The position numbers were made by a program, and so were the translations under genes. The notes below the pieces were generated by a model. The model was not told where the DNA came from. It did no database searches and saw only the letters and a list, made by a program, of their open reading frames with translations. DNA of 24,315 nucleotides from Candidatus Heimdallarchaeota archaeon (lineage in GTDB: Archaea; Asgardarchaeota; Heimdallarchaeia; JABLTI01), in NCBI GenBank assembly GCA_023128635.1, contig JAGMDP010000122.1, forward strand, positions 1-24,315, written 5' to 3'. Positions 1 through 8,500 of this stretch are shown here, in pieces. Position 1 is the stretch's first letter. Every line of letters starts with the position of its first letter.

Positions 1-109
1 CTTCAAGTAAGGTTGTTTTTCCCACCTTAGAATTACCTACTAATACTATTTTTACTGTGTGTGATTTCTCCTCTTGAGAATCAAATTTAGTTTCAATAGT
101 AGGTTCCAT
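1..109 (-). CDS. Ras-superfamily small GTPase, N-terminal part only
   Basis: This gene runs off the left edge, so only its first 36 codons are visible. They contain a beta strand (VKIVLVG) followed by the G1/P-loop G-N-S-K-V-G-K-T at residues 25-32, the nucleotide-phosphate binding site of Ras/Rab/Arf-type GTPases. About 18 polar residues precede the first strand. I chose ATG at 109 because a GGAG Shine-Dalgarno (complement of 119-122) sits nine bases upstream. A longer in-frame ATG at 142 has no such signal. Expanded Ras-like GTPase sets are known in Asgard archaea. The G3, G4 and G5 motifs lie outside the window, so the subfamily cannot be given. The gene is divergent from hypB. The GTPase class is well supported; the cellular role is unknown. 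Confidence 0.72.
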   Translation of the reverse strand, partial: MEPTIETKFDSQEEKSHTVKIVLVGNSKVGKTTLLE

Positions 110-429
110 ACTAATACTCTCCAAACAATCGGAAACAACCATTATTCATTATAGATGATTGTGTTTAGGAACAATGACTTCTAAATTTATTGGTTTAATT
201 CCACTTTTAGATATTCATCATTACAAGTGGTTTATTGTCTTTTTACTTTTAAAATGTAATTTAAAATTCTTTGACAACTATACTAACATCTCTAAAAATT
301 TGCTTTTCTAAAGTTTTGAGTATTACTTCTTTTAACATATAAGACAGAAGCTATTTAGTAGAATTCCATCTTAGAAATAACAGTAGATTAAATAACTGTT
401 TACTTAGTGAATGCAAGCGAGGATCCAAA
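110..429. promoter_or_regulatory. Divergent intergenic region between the GTPase and hypB
   Basis: This stretch of about 320 bases has no convincing gene. It is very AT-rich. A TATA-like CTATAAT on the minus strand (about 145-156) is correctly placed for the GTPase gene. A TATA-like ACATATAAG (about 336-344) precedes hypB by about 85 bases. A GAGG Shine-Dalgarno at 419-422 supports the TTG start of hypB. I see no repeats or structured RNA here. Confidence 0.35.
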
Positions 430-1101
430 TTGAATAAAGTAAAAAAAATCCCTGTACTAGAGCGTGTAGCTAAAGCTAATGAAATATTTGTAGAGGAAAT
501 CCGAGAAAATTTCAGAAGAAATAATATTATTTGTTTTAATATTATGGGATCACCTGGTTGTGGAAAAACAACCTTCATTGAAAATACTATTCTAAAATTA
601 AAAGGGAAGAAAAAAATTGCTGTTATTGAAGGGGATTTAGCTACAACAATTGATGCTGAAAGAATTCGTGATTTAGGAGTTGATGTGTTCCAAATTAATA
701 CCGGGTCAATGTGTCACCTTGATGCAAGACTTATTCGTACAGCATTAACCAAAATGGATCTTAGTAATGTCGATTTTTTGTTTATTGAAAATGTAGGAAA
801 TTTAGTGTGCCCTTCATCACATGATTTAGGGGAAGATTATAGAATAATTTTAGCTAGTGTTCCGGAAGGACCTCATAAACCGAAAAAATATCCGGTTATC
901 TATAAAGAAGCAGATGTTGTTGTAATAACAAAAGCAGATCTTTTAGAGCATTTTCCAGATTTTACTGTTGAGACTCTCTTTGGGCATGCAAAAGAAATCA
1001 AACCAGATATTATAACTTTCAAAGTGGCTCTCAAAGGAAATGAAATTATAATGGATGAATGGATTCAATGGTTAGAGAATGCCGAACAAAATAACCGTTG
1101 A
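430..1101 (+). CDS. hypB: HypB, GTPase for hydrogenase nickel insertion
   Basis: HypB is the SIMIBI-class GTPase that, with HypA, delivers nickel to the large subunit of [NiFe] hydrogenases. The 223 residues show the P-loop GSPGCGKT (40-47), the EGDLATTIDAERI segment after strand 2, and the metal-binding Cys95-His96 (SMCHLDA) and Cys127 (LVCP) that bridge the dimer in characterised HypB proteins. ENVGNL (120-125) is the G3 region and ITKAD (166-170) the G4 base-recognition motif. There is no histidine-rich nickel-storage tail and no N-terminal CXXCGC motif, as is common in archaeal forms. The start is TTG, supported by GAGG seven bases upstream. No hydrogenase or other hyp gene lies in the window, so the gene appears to stand alone. 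It converges with the next gene. Confidence 0.95.
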   Translation: MNKVKKIPVLERVAKANEIFVEEIRENFRRNNIICFNIMGSPGCGKTTFIENTILKLKGKKKIAVIEGDLATTIDAERIRDLGVDVFQINTGSMCHLDARLIRTALTKMDLSNVDFLFIENVGNLVCPSSHDLGEDYRIILASVPEGPHKPKKYPVIYKEADVVVITKADLLEHFPDFTVETLFGHAKEIKPDIITFKVALKGNEIIMDEWIQWLENAEQNNR

Positions 1102-1143
1102 ATACCGATTTACATTTCCTATTCGTTCACTTACCTTTGTCTA

Positions 1144-1428
1144 TTATTCGTCATCAAATATGAAGATTTTAACTAATTCTTCTCTTAAATCATCCTTCAC
1201 CATTTCAATTACTCGAGTAAAAGATTCATCTATGATGTTTTCTTCGATCTTAGCAATAAACTCAGTACTTTGGATGATTTTGTAAAACCTAGCCATTGCT
1301 TTATCCATTGCAGGGATTACAGCTTCAGCAAATGCAGATAAGAATAGATTGGATATTGCATTTTTATTTATCCAAGGTCGTTCAGCATAAATTTCCTTTA
1401 ATTCTTTTGCAGATAATTGTTTGAACAT
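1144..1428 (-). CDS. Small hypothetical protein
   Basis: I do not recognise this family. The product is about 94 residues, predicted mainly helical, with no membrane segment, cysteine motif or nucleotide-binding motif. The most distinctive part is a Trp/Pro/Asn patch (AERPWINKN) followed by an amphipathic region (LFLSAFAEAVIPAMDKAMARF) and an acidic C-terminus. The frame extends upstream to a TTG at 1488. I prefer ATG at 1428 because a TATA-like box (complement of 1497-1503) would place transcription start near 1475, downstream of that TTG. A GGTGGG stretch also precedes the ATG. The gene converges with hypB. HypB partners such as HypA have a zinc site; this protein has no cysteines, so it is not HypA. 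Confidence 0.6.
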   Translation of the reverse strand: MFKQLSAKELKEIYAERPWINKNAISNLFLSAFAEAVIPAMDKAMARFYKIIQSTEFIAKIEENIIDESFTRVIEMVKDDLREELVKIFIFDDE

Positions 1429-1600
1429 TTCTTCTTTCCCACCATTAATTGATGAATAAGGTGTTGACTCGTTTTTAATCTTTGACAAACTTATTGTTTT
1501 ATAGATTAAAAATTTTCACGTCTTTTTTCTAAAGATGTTAAAATGGGAATACTTTTTATCTATGTCTTTGAATTAAATCATAAGGTTTTAAGTTGAGTTA

Positions 1601-1613
1601 TGTTAAATTAACA
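1601..1613. promoter_or_regulatory. Perfect inverted repeat upstream of the actin-like gene
   Basis: TGTTAA-A-TTAACA is a 6-bp inverted repeat around a single base, about 43 bases before the actin-like start codon. The octamer ATGTTAAA also occurs at 1535-1542 and overlaps this site at 1600-1607. The site could be an operator for the adjacent ribbon-helix-helix protein, as plasmid ParR binds upstream of parM. There is no clear iteron array, and AT-rich palindromes arise easily by chance. Confidence 0.25.
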
Positions 1614-1655
1614 CCTACCCAAAACATGCAATTCATTGGGAGATTTGATTAAGGA

Positions 1656-2729
1656 ATGTCTTTACGTCCAACCTACAGAGCAATAGGTATTGATTTAGGT
1701 ACATCAACCATTAAGCTTTCATGTGCTACGCATCTTAAGAAAATTCCTTCAATTGTAGGAAACCCACTTGAAGGTTGGAGAGGATTCAGTGGAGATTCTT
1801 CTTTGGAAAAAAACCTCGTTATTAGTGATGGGACAAGAAGCCTCTATGTTGGGGAATTAGCACGATTACAAAGTGAAATTAAACGTGAAATCGCTAGTGA
1901 AGGAAAAGTGAAAAGCATTGATGATGCAGTGCTAGCGATAAAAGCAGTTTTAGCTTTAATTACTGAGAAGAATTATGATGAAATCATAATGGCAACTGGT
2001 GTTCCAGTAGCTTCTTCTAAAAAAGAAATGGTAAAACTGGCAAAGGGATTGAAGGGTGAACTAGATATCAATGTTGAAAACGAAGCAACTGGAGAAAAAA
2101 TAAAACGCTTGCTATCAATTAAGCATTGCATTGTTATGCCTGAGCCTTTTGGTACTTATTATCATACCTTGAAAACCCAGGGAGAATCAAGAGCTGTAGA
2201 TGCTATTGTAATTGATGTGGGCCATGGATCAACTGATATTTTAACACTTTATGAGGGTAGAGTGATGCGGCAAGCTTCTGGAAGTTTAGAAGAAGCTGCA
2301 GATACATTAACCAACAGAATTGCACAAGAATTACAAAATCAAACTGGAAAAATAGTTAGACCCTTTGACCTTATGACTTCCCTTTCACAAGGAAAGGATG
2401 TCTTAACTATTGCAGGTGAAAGATGGGATATTCTAAGTATGAAAGAATATCATATCGAAATTATTGCTGATGTAATTCTTGATGAAGTTAATAGATTAAT
2501 AGGAACCTTACCACCAGATGCTATTATTGAGAAGGTTATTCTCTGTGGTGGGGGAATACATATATTTGGTGATAGATTAAAACTAGGTTTTGAACAAGCA
2601 GGATTAGCAGAACATCCTGAAATGCTGATATTACCTGAAAATCCGGTGATGTCAAACGCAATGGGTTTTGAATTATTTGCCCGAAGATTCATATCAGGCT
2701 TAGGAGATGATGGATGCAATGAGCTCTAA
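1656..2729 (+). CDS. ParM/Alp-type actin-like ATPase
   Basis: This is a filament-forming actin-fold ATPase, most like the ParM/Alp and Ta0583 group. The 357 residues carry the phosphate-1 motif GIDLGTSTIK (Asp13, Lys20), a YVGELARLQS segment (64-73) typical of the N-terminal domain of actin-like segregation proteins, the phosphate-2 motif IDVGHGSTD (186-194), and the adenosine-contacting CGGG (307-310). Length fits ParM-like proteins and is shorter than eukaryotic actin. MreB and Hsp70 are less likely because the YxVGELA segment and the gene pairing point to ParM/Alp. The next gene, encoding a ribbon-helix-helix protein, overlaps its 3' end by about 10-23 bases, implying translational coupling. 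In plasmids this order is parM-parR. Identity as an actin-like ATPase is strong; a role in DNA segregation is inferred. Confidence 0.88.
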   Translation: MSLRPTYRAIGIDLGTSTIKLSCATHLKKIPSIVGNPLEGWRGFSGDSSLEKNLVISDGTRSLYVGELARLQSEIKREIASEGKVKSIDDAVLAIKAVLALITEKNYDEIIMATGVPVASSKKEMVKLAKGLKGELDINVENEATGEKIKRLLSIKHCIVMPEPFGTYYHTLKTQGESRAVDAIVIDVGHGSTDILTLYEGRVMRQASGSLEEAADTLTNRIAQELQNQTGKIVRPFDLMTSLSQGKDVLTIAGERWDILSMKEYHIEIIADVILDEVNRLIGTLPPDAIIEKVILCGGGIHIFGDRLKLGFEQAGLAEHPEMLILPENPVMSNAMGFELFARRFISGLGDDGCNEL

Positions 2730-3393
2730 GAAACCACCAGAAAAGAAAACAGGAAGTAAGAGGACTAAAACTAAGCCTAAGTCTAGTGCTAGGAAGAAAA
2801 CTGAAAAATCAAAAAAACCAGCTCGAAAAGAAGGCAAAGTGACCCATGATGATCCTAATAAGGGAAAACGAAGAAGCTTAATCTCAGCCTTAAAGAGAGG
2901 AATTTCCACTAAAGGTGATAGGCCTGCATCGAAGGATCCTATGAATATTGTAATTACACTTAGTCCTGCTAAGCATGCAGATATTATTGAATACATTGAA
3001 GAAACAGTCCCTGCCGGTGGTAGAGCCGAATGGGTTCGTGACTCAATTAGACTGAAAATGAGAATCGAACGTGGTGTTTATGGTTTAAACACCTCAGGAC
3101 AAGATGAAACGCAAAAAGGAACAGATGAAACCCTTCAAACCGTTTTTGGACAATTCGCTGAAGTTATGACGAAAGTCATGTCAGATCTAAAATCAGAGCA
3201 ACCAACAACAAGACCAGTTCAAGCAGCTTCTGATACGGAACGAACAAGACCTCCCCCACGTGAAAGAGTAGATCGAGGTGGTCCTCCTCAGCTAAAGAAA
3301 GTTGAGATTAAGGATGAAAAGCTATTGGAAGAACTGAAACCGGATAGACCATCCTTAGATGATGCTATTGGTGCCATTGTTATAGTTGAATAA
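2707..3393 (+). CDS. Basic ribbon-helix-helix protein, ParR-like candidate
   Basis: Residues 1-75 are Lys/Arg/Ser/Thr-rich and probably disordered. Residues 80-123 fit a ribbon-helix-helix fold: a strand (IVITLSP), a first helix (KHADIIEYIEET), a Gly-rich turn, and a second helix beginning RAEWVRDSIR. A short helical segment (about 140-162), a proline/arginine-rich linker and an acidic tail follow. RHH proteins dimerise and bind DNA through the paired strands. ParR of type II plasmid partition is of this class and uses its C-terminus to cap ParM filaments. The gene overlaps the actin-like gene. Several ATGs are possible (2707, 2710, 2719), and the TAGGAG at 2701-2706 does not settle the choice. 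I see the fold and the linkage; ParR function is inferred. A chromosome-bound adaptor or repressor is also possible. Confidence 0.7.
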   Translation: MMDAMSSKKPPEKKTGSKRTKTKPKSSARKKTEKSKKPARKEGKVTHDDPNKGKRRSLISALKRGISTKGDRPASKDPMNIVITLSPAKHADIIEYIEETVPAGGRAEWVRDSIRLKMRIERGVYGLNTSGQDETQKGTDETLQTVFGQFAEVMTKVMSDLKSEQPTTRPVQAASDTERTRPPPRERVDRGGPPQLKKVEIKDEKLLEELKPDRPSLDDAIGAIVIVE

Positions 3394-3411
3394 TTGGAAT
3401 GAGGATTAACC

Positions 3412-4527
3412 ATGAATATTCTCTACAAAATACCTCTTGAAGCAAAAGATCTTACTCAGTTTCTAGAAGAAGAAAAGAATTTCCTAATAGGGTTCCTAAA
3501 ATTATTGGAAGAAGTAGATACAAGTGGGCTAAGTAAGAAAAATACAGACATTATTTCTCAGTTGAAAGACATACTTTTGGCAGAAGTTGATAAAATATTT
3601 CCCTCAAAGAATCCTCAAAATCAAATTCAAGCTCTACTCTCTTTAGCAAGAAATCTGGCAAAATCCTTTAGCAAGGCAAAAATAGAAGATCTTGGAATTG
3701 CTAATAGATGGGTTTTACTTACTGATGGTTATCTTGGTAGCTTTGTAGAAAAAGATTATGAGGTTGCTATATTACTTTATTTAATTTCAGCAATTTATCA
3801 AACTCGTGCTCTTGCACATGTTCAAACAAGTTCACAGTATCGTTACTATCATATCTCATCTTTGTCTGCATTGAAAGGAGCAATTTTGTTTATGGAGAGT
3901 ATAGCTCCGCAAGAAGAACATTATTCGTATCCGTTTTACAATTTACTCCTCCTAAGAAAATTGGAGGTTGAAGCTGAAGTCACTAAATCTGAAGCTTTTA
4001 TTGCTCGTAAACAAGGTGATTTCAATCGTGCATCTAAGCTTTTTGCAGGAGCAGCTTCATTTCGGTTTTCCATGATGAGTTATGATTTGCCAAGCGAATC
4101 TGATAATAGGGTGAAGATTTATGCGTCCACAGAATTAGGAATGGCTTGTTTCTATATTGCAGTTGGACACTCAAATCTTAATGAATCCCAACAAGCTTAC
4201 TCGTATCTATTAAAAGCAAAAAGTTACTTTGAAAATGCAGCGAAACTTTCAGAGGATAATACCGAACTCTTAGAAGCTGCAAATAAGCGATTAGAATTAG
4301 TTAATCCTTACATAAATAGAATTCAAGATACGATTGAAACCGAAGATGTAAGAATCGAAGATATTGCTGACCCGCAACCATTAATGATTCATCCTGATCC
4401 TGAACCACTCTTTACTCCGAATGATAAAACCGAAGGACCACTTAGAATTTGTTCCAATTGTGTTAAAAAAGTAGTTTGGGCTGATGTTTGCTCAGAATGT
4501 GGGGAAAGTATTATCCCATTTGAGTAA
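3412..4527 (+). CDS. Helical repeat-like protein with C-terminal zinc ribbon
   Basis: I do not recognise a named family. The 371-residue product is almost entirely helical up to about residue 310. Segments such as EAFIARKQGDFNRASKLFAGAA and QAYSYLLKAKSYFENAAKLS resemble TPR or MIT-like helical hairpins. A proline-rich acidic linker follows (about 318-342), and then a zinc ribbon with Cys347, Cys350, Cys360 and Cys363. There is no signal peptide or membrane segment. Translation starts at ATG with a GAGG Shine-Dalgarno seven bases upstream. The gene follows the RHH gene by 18 bases, so it very likely belongs to the same transcript as the actin-like pair. It may be a scaffold that links the filament system to another partner; this is a guess from context. 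Confidence 0.62.
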   Translation: MNILYKIPLEAKDLTQFLEEEKNFLIGFLKLLEEVDTSGLSKKNTDIISQLKDILLAEVDKIFPSKNPQNQIQALLSLARNLAKSFSKAKIEDLGIANRWVLLTDGYLGSFVEKDYEVAILLYLISAIYQTRALAHVQTSSQYRYYHISSLSALKGAILFMESIAPQEEHYSYPFYNLLLLRKLEVEAEVTKSEAFIARKQGDFNRASKLFAGAASFRFSMMSYDLPSESDNRVKIYASTELGMACFYIAVGHSNLNESQQAYSYLLKAKSYFENAAKLSEDNTELLEAANKRLELVNPYINRIQDTIETEDVRIEDIADPQPLMIHPDPEPLFTPNDKTEGPLRICSNCVKKVVWADVCSECGESIIPFE

Positions 4528-4594
4528 ATAACTAAAGCATAAATTTGTTAAGCAAATTATCCATAGTAAATCATGTTAAAGGAATGGACTAACA

Positions 4595-5326
4595 GTGTTG
4601 ATTCACAAATATCGAACCACAAGGTCTCTTAAAATTTGTTACTGGGGACCGAGTATGGCTGGGAAAACATTCACTGTAACTGCAATAAAAGTAATGAAGT
4701 CTTTAGAGAATCCGAAAAGTGTTTTCGATTTTGTAACAGTTCAAGATCAGGAAACTGGAAAAACAGTTTTCTTTGACCAAGCTGTTTTTGGTTTTGGATC
4801 AAAACCTGAATCGGACGAATTTTTATTTAAAATTCATGTTTTTACCACAGCAGGACAAAGAAGACTAAAAGAAACAAGGAAAGTTGTTCTGCAAGGCATT
4901 CATGGGTTAGTGCTTGTTATCGATGCTGATTTGGATAATTGGGATGAAAACATTTGGTCTTTAAGAGAGCTCAAAGAGCTAAAAGGGGAGGACATCAAAG
5001 AACAAAAAATCCCGTATACTATTTTTGTAAACAAACAAGATCTTCCTTGGGGTACAAAAATCTCACATAGACATATCAAACAACTATTTGATGCAGCAGA
5101 TGTTTCAGATCTTTTTCCCGATTTAGAAGGAAATATATTCAGTGGTTCTTGCCAACAAGCCAGAGCTGATTTGAAAAATCTTCTAAATACAACCCCAAAA
5201 GATGTTATTCTTAGTTCTAAAGGTCATTTTAAGAGAGAATTTAGACCTGATTCATTTAGTCCTTTGATGAAATCAATAGAAGACATTGTAAAACAGATCC
5301 TTAAGAAGGAGTTTCCCGGCAACTAA
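4595..5326 (+). CDS. MglA-like small GTPase
   Basis: This is a Ras-like GTPase of the MglA/Arf-like branch, 243 residues. Visible motifs are G1 GPSMAGKT (18-25), a switch region around the threonine in DFVTVQD, G3 TTAGQ (84-88), G4 NKQD (146-149), and a possible G5 SGSC (173-176). In G3 the usual Asp of DxxGQ is replaced by Thr, as in MglA proteins (TVPGQ), which separates it from Ras and Rab. A C-terminal extension of about 45 residues follows the core, with no lipidation cysteine. The start is GTG, with a purine-rich GGAATGG at 4581-4587. It lies 67 bases after the helical zinc-ribbon gene, in the same orientation. MglA GTPases set cell polarity in bacteria, so its position next to an actin-like gene is suggestive. 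No MglB/roadblock activator is visible here. Confidence 0.82.
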   Translation: MLIHKYRTTRSLKICYWGPSMAGKTFTVTAIKVMKSLENPKSVFDFVTVQDQETGKTVFFDQAVFGFGSKPESDEFLFKIHVFTTAGQRRLKETRKVVLQGIHGLVLVIDADLDNWDENIWSLRELKELKGEDIKEQKIPYTIFVNKQDLPWGTKISHRHIKQLFDAADVSDLFPDLEGNIFSGSCQQARADLKNLLNTTPKDVILSSKGHFKREFRPDSFSPLMKSIEDIVKQILKKEFPGN

Positions 5327-5444
5327 GACTTAGTATTTTGTATGGAAAATCAAGTTTTTCTGTAATAATAGGTAGTTATTTGTAGGTGTTTTGATATGAT
5401 TTTTGCTTAGAAAATACTATATTTATATTTAAAGTGGTCTAAAA

Positions 5445-5457
5445 AGTATATAAATAG
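5445..5457 (+). promoter_or_regulatory. TATA box of the helicase gene
   Basis: AGTATATAAATAG is a good archaeal TATA element, about 46-58 bases before the first possible start codon. Expected initiation near 5478 leaves a short leader. The 9-mer AAACGTTCG lies just downstream at 5459-5467. Confidence 0.5.
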
Positions 5458-5502
5458 AAAACGTTCGACAAGAAGCTGGACTCTTATTTGTTTAGTTAAA
5501 AG

Positions 5503-8500
5503 ATGGGGTGCGTTAGTGTGTTCAAGAGATTCTTCAATTGGTTAAGAAAGATTTTCGGCAGAAAAAAACAAGAAGTAGTTGTAGAAGAGGCACCAGTTGA
5601 ATCTGAAGTTGTGGACGAAGATGCTGTAGATATTATTGAATACAGCCCAGATATCTTCGAAATTGAAGAAGAGGAACTTTTCGAGGAACAACAAGAACTT
5701 GAACAACAAGTAAGAGAGCTTAAGAAAACAAAAGAAGAAGCCTTGTCTATTGGAGAGATTCTAGATCATTTGTCATCAGAAGAAGACATTTTCCAAGCTT
5801 TGGGTGCTGATGATTTCTGGAATGCCACTGGCTATTGTGATACTATTAGAGAGAAGTTCAATAAAGCTAGAGCTGACAAAGATGAAGAACAACAGCTTAA
5901 GCACTTTTGGCACACAAATAAAATGTATATGCGTTCAGTTGAAGCTTATAGGGATGCTATTGCGAGGAGTGATATGCTTCGGGCAAGAGTTATGCTGCTC
6001 AACATTCGTATGTTATATGATGTTTTAATTGAAATGCATCGCTTAAATCAAAAAGTCATACCAAAACCTCAGACATTAGATGTCGAAATGCGAAAAGAAT
6101 ATGTCAAAGACATTCTTGTTGAAATTTTAGAAAAAAATATGTTTCCATTAAGCATTAAAGAAATCCTTTCCGAAGTAATGAAAGGGGAACGAAAATCAGT
6201 TCTTGAGCTTTTAACTGAAGAATCAATTCAATTCTATATTCAATCTCTCGTTGATGATGAATTTATCAAAAGGGTTGAACGCATTATTGAATATGCTCCT
6301 CCTCCACTTCCAAATATATCCCCCGAAATGAGTGAACTCATTCCCGAAAAGTTTTACGAAGATTCATTCACACCGGACGTAAAGATGTATCGTAGAGAGG
6401 ATATTGGAAGAGAGGAACTTTCTGCTCTTTTTCCACCCGAAATTTACAAAGGATTACAGGAAAAAGGGTTTTATCGTATTGAAGATGTACAAGGTAAACT
6501 CGATGAATTACAAAGAATTCTTCTCGAAGAATTGCAATTTGAACCTGATATGACAACTATCTCTATCGGGATTCTCAGTGAAAGACTTGGTCGGCTTGAT
6601 GGTACACAGCAAACAGTGAGTAATGAGAGATCACTACTCGATAGAAGAAGACAAGAACTTGTAGCAGAAACTGTCACTGCTGTTGTCGAAGTAGATGAAG
6701 ATGTGAAAAAAGAGTCTGCTGTGAAGGGAGAAGAATTCCATCAGATTGTACACCAAGATATTATCAATTCTCCTATTCCGCGTCCTTATCAATTGGAAGC
6801 TTACTACATGTTCAAGGGAGAGCATTACAATGCAAGTATAATTGATTCACCAACTGGTTCTGGAAAAACTCTAATGGGTATGATGTGTATTCAAGATTTC
6901 TTAAGAACCTTGAGAAAGGGCGAATCAATTTTGATTGTTGTTCCCACTCAAAATTACCAGTCTCAATGGGTTGACTCTCTTTGTTTCAATGAAATTGGTT
7001 TGCAAATATCACCAACCTTTGTGTTTTCAGGAACAATAACTCAACTTGAAAATTTCATAACCAAAACCAGAGAAATACCTCCAATCATAATTTTAACCTA
7101 TACTTCTTTAGCACAAATTTTAGGGGCAAAAACAAAAAAAGAAAAGGAATTAAAGGTCCTAATTAATTGGTTAGGAATTCGAAGTGTTATTTTTGACGAA
7201 GCCCATAAAGTTGTGGAACAAGAATCGAGCGCAACTTATGAAGTTACCAAGCGTATTGTAAAATTGTACAAAGGTGCCCATATTGAAAATCTAATTGGGT
7301 TTTCAGGAACAGCAAAAGCCTATGAGAAAGCATTCAAGCGTTTAGGTCTGAAATTGATTTATGTTGTTCCTGAGAAAGAACTTGTTTTACATGGATTTGT
7401 TGCTCCTATTGCAGAACTTGGTGTAACCTTCGCGTATTCTGGAAGAGAGAAAGCGATTAGGGAAATTCATAATGAAATCAAAGTGAATATGAAACAAATC
7501 TGGAGTTACTTTGGATATAACAATATGCGAAGAGAATTCCAGAAAATACCGATGAATGATCGCTTGTTTATTTGTAAGGAACTTTTAGGTATGTATCAAA
7601 GTTATCGAAGTGATATGGTTACTGAAAAACTAAAAGCAAAATTTGCTGATTGGGCTCCAAGTAGGGAAAAAGGCCCTTTAACGCTTAGTGATGCAAATTT
7701 AGTTCAAGCGGTTCAAATTTACAATGGATGGTCTGATATTTCTATAGCGTATAATTCCACACATACTAATGCTGCTCGTGAAATTGTCGAAGAAACTGAG
7801 CAACTAATAATGAGATTAGAGCAGTTAATCCGAATTCCAAGTTTAAGAAAAATGATTACAAGTAAGAAATATGGAAAGCGAATGCCTAGACGTCAGACCT
7901 TCTACAATATGAGGAAGGAATCCAAAGATCGCAGAGAATCTAGGAAGAAAGTTAGAGATACAATGTGTTCGACAATGGTTGGGGTCTATAAAGCACTAGA
8001 TACTTGGGCACGAACAAAAATTGGTGAAGGCAGAGTTGGTACTTTACAATCAATAATTAACGCTGAAGAAGATATTAGAGATGTAAAGGGTGTAGTTATT
8101 TTTGATAGAGGCCGAACAATCAAAATAGAAGATGAAACCGGAATAGGATCGCCAGGATTTTCTGGTGTGGGAGGAAGTTTTGCTCAAAGCTTAGGAACTG
8201 ATATTATAAAATATAATCCAATTGCCGTGCAATCCTCTGAGATGTATATAAGCTATAATCCAGATCTTGAAAGACCATTACAATCCATGATGGCTGACTT
8301 TATTAGAAATGAGGTTATTGTTGATAAGCTTACAGAACGGCTTTTCCTGGAATTAATCTATGAACTTCCTTTCCAAGAACAATTGAGTAATTTCATTTAT
8401 CTTACATTTAGGAAATTAATGACAAAATATGCTTCTACCTTGAAGAAAGTCTTCAGAGCAAGATATGGAGAGTTCGCACGCAAAGTGTTCAACCCTATGA

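Noticed and set aside
2700..2996. Minus-strand frame of 98 codons opposite the RHH gene
   Set aside because: Its apparent hydrophobic segments are the reverse of a Lys-rich coding stretch, and the plus-strand gene has better context and domain evidence.
4542..4558. AATTTG/CAAATT stem between the zinc-ribbon and GTPase genes
   Set aside because: Only six AT-rich pairs with no T-tract after it, inside a probable operon; likely chance.
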